From CAYQIM01 sp964417555 (GTDB lineage Bacteria; Pseudomonadota; Gammaproteobacteria; Diplorickettsiales; Diplorickettsiaceae): 64,000 bases of DNA. Under the pieces are notes generated by a model. It saw nothing but the letters and a program-made list of their open reading frames with translations. It did no database searches and was not told the origin of the DNA. The translations under genes were made by a program, and so were the position numbers. The stretch's first letter is position 1. Each line of letters starts with the position of its first letter. Shown here piece by piece: positions 1-10,600 of the stretch. The stretch spans positions 1 to 64,000 of the forward strand of contig CAYQIM010000065.1 in NCBI GenBank assembly GCA_964417555.1, read 5' to 3'.

Positions 1-153
1 GTCTTCAATCGCCTTGTTAATCGCTGGCTGGCTACGTAAGCTATCAAAGCTTTTGGCTTTGGCTAACACCTCATTCACATACTCACGCAAATCCTCTTCG
101 CGAAAGTGACTCAGTTGCTTTAGGGCTTCGTCAAGGCAGTGCTGGTTTTTCAT
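1..153 (-). CDS. N-terminal part of an unknown phage-type protein (runs off the window)
   Basis: An open frame starts at the ATG at 151-153 and runs off the left edge, giving 51 visible residues beginning MKNQHCLDEALKQLSHFRE. Its start overlaps the stop of the next upstream gene in an ATGA arrangement, so the two are probably translationally coupled. The visible part is charged and helical (EEDLREYVNEVLAKAKSF). No family is recognised and the rest of the gene lies outside the window. Confidence 0.55.
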   Translation of the reverse strand, partial: MKNQHCLDEALKQLSHFREEDLREYVNEVLAKAKSFDSLRSQPAINKAIED

Positions 154-1514
154 GGATTCACCTGTAAACACTGCATCAGATCGCTAAAAACCTGAGATTT
201 GGTTTTAAATTCCTGATATTTTTTTAAAGAAGGCGCAGCTTCTTTGACAAGATCGCTGTCTTCGATATGCTGAGAGGCTGTCGGCGATAAATCAGCGGCT
301 TGTTTTAAGCTATCTTGATAGGTTTTTAATTGCTCTTGCGCACTGGATGCAGATTGCGCTGTTGTTTTATCGTTGGCTAATTGACTTTCAATACGTTGTT
401 TTAAGTAATCTTTAACGGCATGACTGTCAGCTAGCGGTTCAGCTCCTGAATCAATATGATTAATAACATTCGATAAAAACAGTTGCCAATTTTTTTCACC
501 TTTAGTCTCAAGCTCAGACAAAATGCCTTTTAAGCCGTCACTTAAGGCAGGATTTTGTTTAAGCCTGTCTAAAACATTCTTTTGAATGAAATCAGACAAT
601 ACATGAGGATTATCGATCCCTTCTCGTGCTAATAATTCTTCAGGAAACACTGACTGTAGAGCTTTAATATCATTCGGTGTTAATAACGATAGATTAACCT
701 TATTATCAATGGGATTAACGGCAATATCAGGATGATTTTTCTTAAGAATATCAGCGGCACGTTGATTTAATGTCGGATCATTTGGATTTTTTTGATAATC
801 TTGATACCAGTTTTGCTCTTCCGGTGTAATCGTTCTTGTTTGTTCCGCTTGTTTAAACGCTTCTTCTTCATTTGCATTAATCTCTTTATTGAAAAACTTA
901 GAACGAATCACACTCGCGACAAAAGGGACAGCGCCGAGTGCTAGACCAAAACCTCCAGCAATCGCGGTCGTTTTAATAAAATGCAACACGTCCACTTTAT
1001 TATCCGGCGTTATTGATTCTGCTAGATTTTGAGGAATCAATGGCGCCGTACCAATACTTGCAACTGTTAAAGATTTTTCACTTAATGAACCGACCGTTTC
1101 TGTTGATAGTTTTGAGAGTGTTTTCCCTGCAAGATCGTTTAAAAACTCAGGCGCTAAAGCTGAAACCCCTTTAACAGCGCCTTTCGCTAATAAACCGCCC
1201 GCGCTGCCTAATGCCATATTAATTGGGTTTAATGCAAAACCTAACAGTGATGCAATACCATCACCCACTTTTTGTGTTAATGGTAAGCCAGGTACAGTGA
1301 CGTTCTGTATTGCACTATAAATATCGTCGAGTGACGAGAAATGAGGATGTAATCCGGCTAATGGCGCTATTTTTTCTAAGGCAACTTCAGGTTCTATGAG
1401 TTGCTTTAAGAAACTACCTGAAATTGAAGCCGCGTAACTTGGTGGCGTAAATTCTGCTTGCTGTTGGTATTGCTCTCTAAAATTAGGTTTGACGATCGCA
1501 TTGTTGAGTAACAT
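150..1514 (-). CDS. Large unknown protein, possible phage internal virion/ejection protein
   Basis: A 454-residue protein of unknown function. Residues about 85-130 and 170-205 hold Ala/Gly/Leu-rich hydrophobic stretches that could enter a membrane. The C-terminal half is strongly helical and Gln/Lys-rich and looks like coiled coil. No enzyme motif is visible. It starts three bases after the ancestral stop of the upstream gene (TAA at 1515-1517) and ends in ATGA overlap with the next gene, so it sits in an operon. Large helical proteins with hydrophobic stretches in a run of overlapping phage genes suggest internal virion or DNA-ejection proteins of podoviruses. That is an inference from context; the sequence itself was not matched to a family. 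Confidence 0.55.
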   Translation of the reverse strand: MLLNNAIVKPNFREQYQQQAEFTPPSYAASISGSFLKQLIEPEVALEKIAPLAGLHPHFSSLDDIYSAIQNVTVPGLPLTQKVGDGIASLLGFALNPINMALGSAGGLLAKGAVKGVSALAPEFLNDLAGKTLSKLSTETVGSLSEKSLTVASIGTAPLIPQNLAESITPDNKVDVLHFIKTTAIAGGFGLALGAVPFVASVIRSKFFNKEINANEEEAFKQAEQTRTITPEEQNWYQDYQKNPNDPTLNQRAADILKKNHPDIAVNPIDNKVNLSLLTPNDIKALQSVFPEELLAREGIDNPHVLSDFIQKNVLDRLKQNPALSDGLKGILSELETKGEKNWQLFLSNVINHIDSGAEPLADSHAVKDYLKQRIESQLANDKTTAQSASSAQEQLKTYQDSLKQAADLSPTASQHIEDSDLVKEAAPSLKKYQEFKTKSQVFSDLMQCLQVNP

Positions 1515-3598
1515 TTATTTTTTCCTATGCGCATAAGTTAATACGCTATCCGTAAAAGGCTGCGAATAGATCACATGACCCGCAGCATCGGTTGCGATAA
1601 TCAAACCATCGGGTGTATTAGTTACTGTAATAGGATTACGATCGAGATTAAAAAATTCGCTGAGATGGTTTTTAACTTCCTCCCAACCTTCTTTAATTTG
1701 CCATGCGCTAGGAAAGGGACTGCTTTCGCTGGCGATATCCTGGGCTTTTTCAAAAGCCGTTTCCCGAATCGAATCGGTGTATTAATAGGCGTTACATGAA
1801 AACCCAGGGCTTGATACGCTTCATTGCGTATATGATCGGCCAAACGTCCGGCTTCACCTGGCGTGAGATTTAAGGTGTTTAAGTTAAAACTGTAATAAGA
1901 GCCACTCGCTACTTGATACGCTTTGGAAAAATGATCACTAAAACTTTGCATGTAATCGTTGACATTCTTTAATGCGAGATCATTATGAATTAATCCCTGA
2001 TATTTGACGTAATTCATCGCCATGTTGACGACACTTAAAGTACGCGAAGGATCGCCCGATTGATCGATATAGTTAAAAATATCACTGTTATTTTCGTGCA
2101 GTTTGGCAACAACGATATTTTTTAAACTTTTATCGCTAGTATCAGAATCTTTGGCACTGGCAATACTTACCTTAGAAAAATCCTGTCCGGTTTGATTGGC
2201 TAAAATGAGTTGTCGTAAAAAAGCGGGATCAGTATTGCCCTGTAATAAGCCGGTGGTATAAGCCACTTCTTGTTGTAGTGGTTTTTTTAAACTGGCAGCG
2301 ACATAGACTTTATTGCTGGGATTATGATTGCCAAGTACCTGTAATAGGCTATCGGGATCAGCCCCTTGTATAAAAGCGGATTGTGCTTGTGTTTTCAGGT
2401 CATTTGGAATCGGTTGAATAAAATGATTGTCAATCTGCATCGCATGACCTAGCTGCACGGATCGCGAAATGTAGTCGTTATAGGCCGCACGCGGATCAAT
2501 ACTGTTATAATTCTTGGCGTAATCTTTAAGAAGCGCCTGACCTTGCGGTGTTTGCTGAATAACTTGCGCATATTCTCCCGAGGTAAAACCATTCAGCAGA
2601 TGCTGCAAGGCGGCCCGTTCGCCTTTTTCAGCTTGGGTCAATAATCCATCTTTTGTATCAAGTTTACTTAAACGTTGTTTGAGTAACTGCCAATTCTCAC
2701 CGTTATTAAAAAGACCTTGTGCCTTTTGTACACCTTGATCAAATAAAACCACCTCGTTCAAATGATCCGGTGTGAGCTTCATCCACGCTAAAGGATTAAT
2801 CGGATTGCCTTTCACTAAATCGGACTTAACACCCTGCATCGTTAAATCCATGTCGTAATGGTTTTGCAGATGTAAGGTGTCTTGTGAAATCGGCGTATTG
2901 GCTTTATCGATGTTTTGAGCAAACGGCGAGGCTAAGACTTTCTGCAAATCGGCTGATCGCGCGTTGGGGTTTTTATAGAGCTGGTGTAGCGCCTGTACAC
3001 TATCGAGTGTATGGGACAGCGTTTTAAATAACACACTACCTTGCTGCGGCGTAATAATACGCCCCAACATCGCCTTTTCTACCGTTTGATGCGCCAGATC
3101 TAACTTTTGTTGAAAGAGCTTGTCATCTGAAACCGAAGTATAGAGGTCTTTTAAAACATTCGGCCATTCGGTATAAAACTGACTGCTTAATTTCAGCTGG
3201 TTAGTTTGAAAATCCGTGAGTTGCGCTTGGCTATTCACTTGATTCAAGCTCGATTTGAGCAATACATCCAATTGACCTTGGGTTTTATTATTAACCGGCG
3301 TGCTATTTTTAATGTTATCGAGCTGCTGCTGTGTATCTTGCGCAATCTGCGCCGCTAATTGCGGATGGGTTTTAAGCTTAACGAGGGCATCGGTTTTAAT
3401 TTGTTCCACACTGCTGGTCGCTTGCAGTAATAAGGCATTACTTTTTTCTTGTTCTAAACGCAAATCAGTTTGCATTAAGCCTTCAGAAACGTTACCCAAA
3501 CTTTTGGCGACCGATGCAAACCCCTTCGCTGCGCTTGCTACGGGCGTATCACGAATAAGAGGAATGTCATCACGGTATTGTGCTAAGGGTTCAGCCAT
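1515..3598 (-). pseudogene. Large helical phage-type protein with 3' frameshift
   Basis: The frame from the ATG at 3596-3598 encodes a 658-residue, Gln/Leu-rich helical protein that stops at 1622. Its last ~45 residues are out of character (RLLKKPRISPAKAVPFLAHG). Shifting frame near 1775-1780 restores a sensible continuation reading SIRETAFEKAQDIASES... through NLDRNPITVTNTPDGL to a TAA at 1515-1517, immediately before the next gene's start. The ancestral gene therefore very probably ended at 1515, and one base has been lost near 1777. The start overlaps the previous stop (TAATG), which supports it. No family recognised; context suggests a phage internal virion or ejection protein. A sequencing error would look the same. 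Confidence 0.6.
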
Positions 3599-3800
3599 TA
3601 TCTCGCCCTCATGCCTTGCAGTTGACCAAATGACATCAACGTATTGCCCGCATCACTAAACAATTGTCCGTATAAGGTATTTCTAACATTACGTTTTTCA
3701 ATATCGACATTGGCATCTAAAATACTTTTTTGAATATCGAGATTCTTTTGTTGTCTGGCGGCGATATTTTCGGTATTTCGTTGAATGGCAGGTAAAGAAT
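3598..3800 (-). pseudogene. 3' remnant of a phage-type gene, truncated by an integrase fragment
   Basis: On the minus strand an open frame without a start runs from about 3800 to a TAA at 3598-3600, encoding about 67 residues. The visible protein is Gln- and Asn-rich with a helical pattern (ARQQKNLDIQKSILDANVDI) and ends GQLQGMRAR. Its stop overlaps the start of the following gene. The upstream part has been replaced by the integrase fragment on the plus strand, whose sequence begins near 3798. It could be the end of a small internal virion protein; no family is recognised. Confidence 0.5.
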
Positions 3801-4238
3801 GAAGATGAACGGCTTGTTGTGCTTAATAAGGTAGCTCATGGAGTAATTGAGGAAGTACGAGGAATTCATCCTGAGTACGTATTTACCTATCGAGGTAGAC
3901 CTATTACACGGATGTTAAATTCAGCTTGGAAGAAAGCACGTTTACGTGCAGGTTTCCCTCAGCTGAGAGTGCATGATCTTAAGCACACCTTTGGACGACG
4001 GTTACGTGCTGCAGAGGTCAGTTTTGAGGATCGGCAAGACTTATTGGGACATAGAAGTAAACGAATTACAACACACTATTCTCAATCTGGGTATAGCAAC
4101 TTGATTCGTGCTGCTAATAAAGTATGTGACTTAAAAAATAACTTAGTTATTTTAAGCAGGAAAGAAAAACTACTAGCTCCCGCAAAAGTCCCGCAAGGAA
4201 ATTTGCAGGAAAGAAAAATAAACTTAAGATTGGTATAA
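3798..4238 (+). pseudogene. C-terminal fragment of a tyrosine recombinase/integrase
   Basis: This frame encodes the catalytic C-terminal part of a phage-type tyrosine recombinase. Homology-like sequence begins without a start codon near 3798 (KNEDERLVVLNKVA) and includes HPEYVFTYRG, the HxLKHTF box (a variant of HxxR with Lys in place of Arg), LLGH and the catalytic-Tyr region THYSQ. The core-binding domain and first catalytic Arg are missing, so the fragment cannot be active. It ends 24 bases before a partial tRNA-Lys sequence, the usual place for an integrase beside its attachment site. The subfamily differs from the intact integrase at 47603-48775, so it probably belonged to the prophage on the left. 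Confidence 0.8.
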
Positions 4239-4262
4239 CTATTTGATTTTATTGGTATTTCT

Positions 4263-4309
4263 TGGTGGGCCGTGATGGGGTCGAACCATCGACCAATAAA
4301 TTAAAAGTC
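4263..4309 (-). repeat. Left attachment-site copy: partial tRNA-Lys 3' half
   Basis: These 47 bases match the 3' half of the intact tRNA-Lys gene at 49500-49546 at 44 of 47 positions, including the encoded CCA end, T arm and anticodon loop. Similarity then stops abruptly. The three differences are two bases in the T loop and one in the anticodon stem. This is the pattern left when an element integrates into a tRNA gene and duplicates its 3' end. The copy cannot encode a tRNA because the 5' half is missing. Confidence 0.85.
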
Positions 4310-4623
4310 GCCGACTTACACGCTAACTTATTGAAAAAACAACATTATTATAATCAGGACGACCCTTACAAACGTATAATAATGTCTATGAGTGTCATGT
4401 TTAGTCGCGCAAAAGTCGCGCATCGTTCTTTAACTATTTTTAATGTCACAATTTATTTGACTATGGAAGTTCTTTTTAAGAAATAGCATTCTTTCACAAG
4501 TAACTACAAAATGGGATTAATTTCACCACCTCATTTATGTATTTTTTATAAAAATTTTGTGTTCATAATACTGAATTCATCACAATAGGGATTTAAATAT
4601 TATTTTTAGATATTAGATCGCAT
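4310..4623. other. Gene-free stretch between the attachment copy and the giant toxin gene
   Basis: This 314-base AT-rich region has no credible gene. An open frame at 4262-4486 begins with the well-known artefact VGRDGVEPST, produced by translating the complement of a tRNA 3' end, and is rejected. No convincing terminator for the giant gene ending at 4624 was found. Confidence 0.6.
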
Positions 4624-7600
4624 TTACCCTAATGATGGATTAATCAACTGCGAACTTTGTTCTCTCTCTATCTCGTCGTTTGCCGAAAAAGGATATCCAT
4701 TTTTGTTTTTTTCAAAAAAACTAAATCTTGAACGGGTAAAATTCCTTAAACGTTCTCTACCTTTTTCAACACGGTTATCTGCAAGCATTAATTCCCAATC
4801 CCGTTGGGCTATTCGCCCTGTATCTTCAGAAAGATAATTTAATAAACTTTGTACAATAAATATTTGCGCTAATTTATTACAGATATCATGTAATCCTCTT
4901 GTGATAGGTACTCCAAAATTTTCCAGCAAAGTCGGTAAGTAAGGTAATACAAATAAAGCCATACCTAAATACCAATAACTGAGATCGTCTGTTAATAGAT
5001 AAAACTGACTCACCATGCGTAAACCTAAGCCTAGTTTCCAAACTAATTCGTTATTCGGAAAATAAAATTCTAATAGTCGTGCTAGATAAGAAAAATTATA
5101 AAAGCCTAATTGAAATAAATCACCAATAAAACGAATCACTGCCTTGGCTTTAGAAAAATTACGATTATTTGTCAGATAAGCGTAGGTCGACTGAATACGT
5201 GGATGTAATAAAGCGATCTCTGATAATCCTACTAAAAGGGATAATAGTTTTTCTGAAAAAATTTGCTGAGATAACAATTGTTGTGTTGTTATCCAACCAC
5301 GATTTAAAAAATGGATATCATCACGTGCACGCCAGTCAGGTGACAAGCCCATAGTTTTAAATAAATTTCCGATCGGTGTATGTAAGCTTAATCCGCTCCC
5401 TATATAATGGCCCGACGTTATGACTATCTGTTGTCTGAAGACAGTTAAAATTTCCTGTTGCTTTTTTCGCTCTGCTAATTGCTTGTGAAGAGTTGGTGGT
5501 AATTGCTGTTGTATTTTACCCAAGGGTATTCGCTTTATCTTGTTTAAATCTAGTTTCCATTCACCCTTATTATCATAATCCAAATAATAGATACCTTTTT
5601 CAGTATAATTAAGTGAATAACGTTCAAAGTTAACCGTTGCTCTCTTTTCAGCTTGATGCCAGTAAATTATTTCCTTATTCTGTCGACAAATACCGAGTAA
5701 GCCAATCAATGTTTCAGATTTTATACAGTCACGCTCCTCAGAAAATCCTGAGTGAATAGCAAGTTTCTTAACAGTTGGTATTTCGTACGCTTGAGCTTCT
5801 GGTAATAACGGTGTTGAAACCGTTGATGCAGCAACTACCATCGTTACCAAAGGAATAAAATTTTCTCGATTACAACTATGCCGTCGTCTAATAAGCAAAT
5901 AGCGCACGCTAGCCACTAAAGCAGCTGCCGAAAAAAGAGTTATTGTGCCCGCACCTAATGCCCACCATAAATAATTTGGCTGCCAAAAAACTTTATTTAT
6001 AACCGCCGGATTTTGTTGAAGCTTTACTCCCGACTGTTCGAGCATCAATCTTTCTGATTGAGAATGATATACTCTCAAGTCATCATACATTGGATTTTGA
6101 ACTAAGATATCATAGCGTAACACGCAATCTTCTTGATGGGGTTGTAAAAATAGCTGCCGAATAGTTTCTAATGTTTCGTATCTAGCAATCGTATTTTCAG
6201 TGTGATAAGGGTCTTCAGCATCCGCAATAACTAAACTTTCTGTGTTATTTCGCTCCAGTACTTTTCTTACCGTTATTCCATGGTCGTAAAAGGAAAGTAA
6301 TAGTTTATTAAACGTATTGTTTTCCATGGCGTCTAGAAAAATCCATTCTGTATTATTACCAGTAAGATACCGATAGCGAAGAACGATATCAGTACCCTTT
6401 TTTCCTATATAAATCGAGTAGTCTTCTGGTAATTGTGGAAAATATAAAGTGATATCTTGTGAGTAATGCGATTGATAAAACAATATTTTTCGATAGTGCA
6501 TGAGCATTTTTTTGTCTATTGTAAAAGAAAAGTTAGGTGTAGTATCTTCTACTAGAAATAAACCTATTGTTTGCACCCCTTCAAACAGCGGAATAAAATG
6601 CCTTATTCCATAATAATTTGGACCCAGAGAACCATCCGCTTTTAAAACCAGTAAAATATGATTTTCTCCTTGTTTTTGAGCTAATTCTGCTCGTATTTTC
6701 ATTTTTTCTTCGCTATGCGGAAGTGCCTCCCAATATTTCCTAAAATCGTTACCAATACCTTCAGGGACAAAGTAAATCACTTTTTCTTCTTGACTAAAAA
6801 AACAAGCGCTCAGATGTTCTGTCCTTCGTTTACAAAGACCTAAATAGTTCCAACTGTCCCAACGGTGAGAATTTTCATCATTAAAATCATTATAAAAAAT
6901 ATTAGAAAAAAACTTATCTATACGAGGAAGCCACCAATATTTGTATCCTACTGGAATCGGTTTATTTGGATCGACAGCTAAGCAAGGTATAGTTTCTCGT
7001 TCAGAGAAAGCCACTCGCTTAAAATTATCAATACTGCACGACGAAGCGAGGGTTGTATTGACTCGATCGGAAGCAATCGAAAATAAGTGTTGTTGATTAA
7101 AACCATTAAGGCAATCATTGTTAAAGACCTGACTCCAATTGAAAGGGGAAAGTTCACGGTAACATTTTAAGCTTATTTTTTCTAGATACCAATGCTTAGC
7201 GGGTAAAAAAGGAGATGAAAATATTTCTCCTCCTTGCATCTCTAGAATCCATCGTTTATTTTGAAAGCTGATCGTTTTTAGTAAAGTTACGAACGGTACT
7301 AAATCGGGGAGCCTTACTTTTAATTGCGTACCATTAAAACTCTCAGGTACCAACCCTGTATGCGATTTTGTCTGATAGAGAATTTCATTTTCCGCACAAA
7401 AAAAGAAATTAAAACCACCTTGACTTGTGAGATAACGGATAGGTAATTGTTTACTCTGTTCATTTAAAGGCGGTTGTGTAAAGATAAAAGACTGCCTCTT
7501 ATCGTCATACCAAACATCGAGTGCCTGGCCTGATTGACCCTGGAGTCCATAAACACTGATAGGTCCCGTCGTCTCAGTCAACTTATTGCTTGCAAGTGTA

Positions 7601-10600
7601 GAAATTTCTGTCCACCAATTTTCAGGATGCGCTTTTATCCAATCCGCGGTAACAGCGGTTAAATAACTTTTTCCAAAAGCATCTAACTCTTTAATGAGAT
7701 ATTCGGTAGTCACAACAAAGATTCTCTCCTGGCTTCTAAATGCACTGAGCAGGGAAAAATCTAATGCTTTTGCAGGAGTTTCTGCATTAGACTTTAAAAA
7801 CAGCTTTCCAGCACTATCACTTTGGGATTTTGCTTCATGATTAATAACTGATCTTAATTCATTTATAATTTGCGGCATTGCTTCGTGAGTAACTTTAACA
7901 ACATGAGGTTTATAAAAGTACAGAACTTCGGTTCCGTTTTTCATGTGCAACGAGTCTAAACATAACAGTTTTTTTTCTTGAATGCCCGATGTGATCAATT
8001 GATAGTGAGTTTGATTCTGCACGCGAATCCATAATGGTATATAGCTTGAATCCTCAGAACTCGGAAGAATAGATAGCAACTGATTGAATCGATTGGCAAC
8101 AAATTGCTTTTGTCCTTTCCAGAAATCACTTTGATCCAGATCAAAGTGATGTTTGTAGTCTTCAGCCACAGAATAAAAACGAGTTACTATTTGCCAAGGA
8201 GTAAAATAGCTTGTATTTTTGGATGCAACCACTTCCCCCTTATCGTTTTCAAAAAGCTGTAATAAGTTATCTCTAACGTCTGATAAAGAAACTAAATAAA
8301 GTTCGCCATCGGGTTTTATATCATAATTAACATAACGTTCAAAACAATTCACCGGCATAGGAAAGTACGTATAATCACAAATCTCTACGGTTGTTTTAAT
8401 TTGTACGCTATGATCTGCCAAGATAGATGCTGATTTTATCTCTTGCTGCTTGGTAATATGGTATCTTCTGACTATTTCATGAGTATCCCTATTGCTTGAC
8501 CATAAATAACGAGTAGGGGCCCAAAAATAACATACTTCTTCAATGCATCCGATAAAATTGACGTGAAAAGGAATAGAACTATCCAAGTTTGCACGCATTT
8601 CATCAATAGGCAGTCCGTCGGTATAAAAATAACCATCCTCTGCAGTAGAATAAAAAGCGGTGCCATTATAGGTTTCGCCTTGATTATTCTGCATCGGATA
8701 ATTATCGATTTTGATAAGAAAATTTTGAGAATTAGGATGAGAATTTTTTTCTAAATAATCATTCATTATATGCGTATTATTTCTATCACCTGCTGCATCC
8801 ATTTCAAGTGGAATAACCTGTTTTTTTACCACATCAAGCTTACAGCTTAGATTATTATCCAGGTTAAGGTAATAGTTGCCTAAGCTAGAATTTGAAACCT
8901 CTACATTTATTCCATAGATTTTAATCCCGGTAGCGGTAAACTGAATACCCTCCTGATTAGTACAATTATTACAGACAAGTTCCCAATTATAATTGGCGTG
9001 GTGACTTTCTAATTTTAAAGAACCCACTTCCCCCAGATAAAGGATAGTTTTTCCAGCTGTTTTTGGGCTTTCTAATGTATAATGTAAGTATTGAGTGATA
9101 AAACGTTCTTGCCAAGAAAACTGCGGTATGACGAAGGTTCTTTTCTGACTATCTAGGACGATTTTAATATTGGTCTTTATAAATTCAGGTGTAATAGCAC
9201 TGACGATATATTCACTGGGAAAAATATAAAAGTCGTAATGAAAATCTTCTTGTTCTTCTAACTGCCTTAAAACGGAGAATCCTGTATCGTGTCGTACTGT
9301 AGCAAACGGAAGATTTTTCCAACTATAACTAAGGTAACTTTCAGGTGTCGATGGTAAAATCCAGGTAGTAATTGAATTGAATATTTCTGGCTGGAGCCCT
9401 TCATACATCAAAAATAGATCTGTTAAAGAAATGTTTCTTCTAGACATCATTTTTACTTTTGGATAGCCTAGTCTGTCACGAATAGAGAATGCTTTTCTCT
9501 TATTCATGATGACATGAGGAAAATAGCCTGCCCAAAAAATGTAATTGCTTTTACCACTGCCTGTCTTAGTCTGACTGCTATAAAGATAAGAATCCCCATA
9601 ATGTATCGTGTTCGTTTGAAAGTTAATTTCCTTGATCACAGCACCGTACAAAGGTGACAGGTATGAATTATTCTCAGAAGTCATTTGTTTTTGGTACCCT
9701 AATTGGCGATAAGCATTATCCAACTGATAAAAATAATTTCCTACCGCTTGCGCATTAGCAACTACCTTCTCAAAGACTTTAACCAATCCCGTCAATCCAA
9801 TATTTAAGCCAATTACCGGTACTGCCAATGCACCTAACACCCCTGCTGTAGTAGTCGCTCCCATCATAGAAGCACCTACTGCGCCCAGTGACAAAGCTAA
9901 CCCACCAGCATCAAAGGTGAGTTGTGTACTAAATACAGCTCTCTCTGCCTCTGTTTCCGCTTCATAGAGTTCTCCACTATCCATCACAACGTTAGCGATA
10001 CCGAACAAAATACCCAGGCCTTCATTTAAAAAAGCATTCAATCCACTTCTAAAGGCAGATAGTGTGCTTTTCACCGCCACTTGTTCTTCTGAAACTAACG
10101 TTTTAACTAAACTAACAACCTTAGCGATATCGGAAACGGCCCCATGACCCATTTGTGCCAAGCCAATGTAGCTATGAATTTCTATCCACTGGGATAATCG
10201 AGTGTTTCCAGCTGTTTGTGATAAGTCATTTAAATCTGTTCGGTCTTTTTGCTTGCTCCAAGCAAGCAAGGTTTGCAAAAGAAAAGCCGAATTTAATCCA
10301 TCCACAGATTCTGCTTGTTCTATTGATGTTGACCAGCGTGGTATTTTTGCTTCATGATCAAAAACAAAATGAGGGTTTACTTTTTCGTATAAGTCGCGCA
10401 AATGTGTTTGAAATTCACTAATAGGCTTAATATCTACGTCGAGCGTACGCGTTTCATAGGTCTGCAGATTAAAAAAAACCAAACCCGAAGGACGACTCTC
10501 TAGCTTTCCCATACTGTCTAAAAGTGGCATCCAGCTTTTTTCATGGCCTAACCCCGCTTCTTCAAGCGCCTGATTGGCTGATAGGAAAAAAGACTCCGCT

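Larger units (their letters stand above)
1..4238. mobile_element. Prophage remnant (structural genes plus integrase fragment)
   Basis: Four minus-strand reading frames are packed head to tail with overlapping stop/start codons (TAATG at 3596-3600, ATGA at 150-153), as in a phage morphogenesis operon. The proteins are large, helical and Gln-rich and have no metabolic motifs. The series is cut at about 3798 by a fragment of a tyrosine integrase on the other strand, which ends just before a partial tRNA-Lys sequence. I infer a decayed prophage that once used the same tRNA-Lys site. The structural assignment rests on composition and gene order, not on a firm family match. Confidence 0.5.

Noticed and set aside
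4262..4486. Open frame on the plus strand beginning MVGRDGVEPST
   Set aside because: This is the classic false translation of the complement of a tRNA 3' end; the region is the partial tRNA-Lys attachment copy and AT-rich filler.
4624..6000. Alpha-latrotoxin-type C-terminal domain in the giant protein
   Set aside because: Such domains occur in Wolbachia phage and Rickettsiella proteins, but I could not see its characteristic residues in the last ~450 residues.
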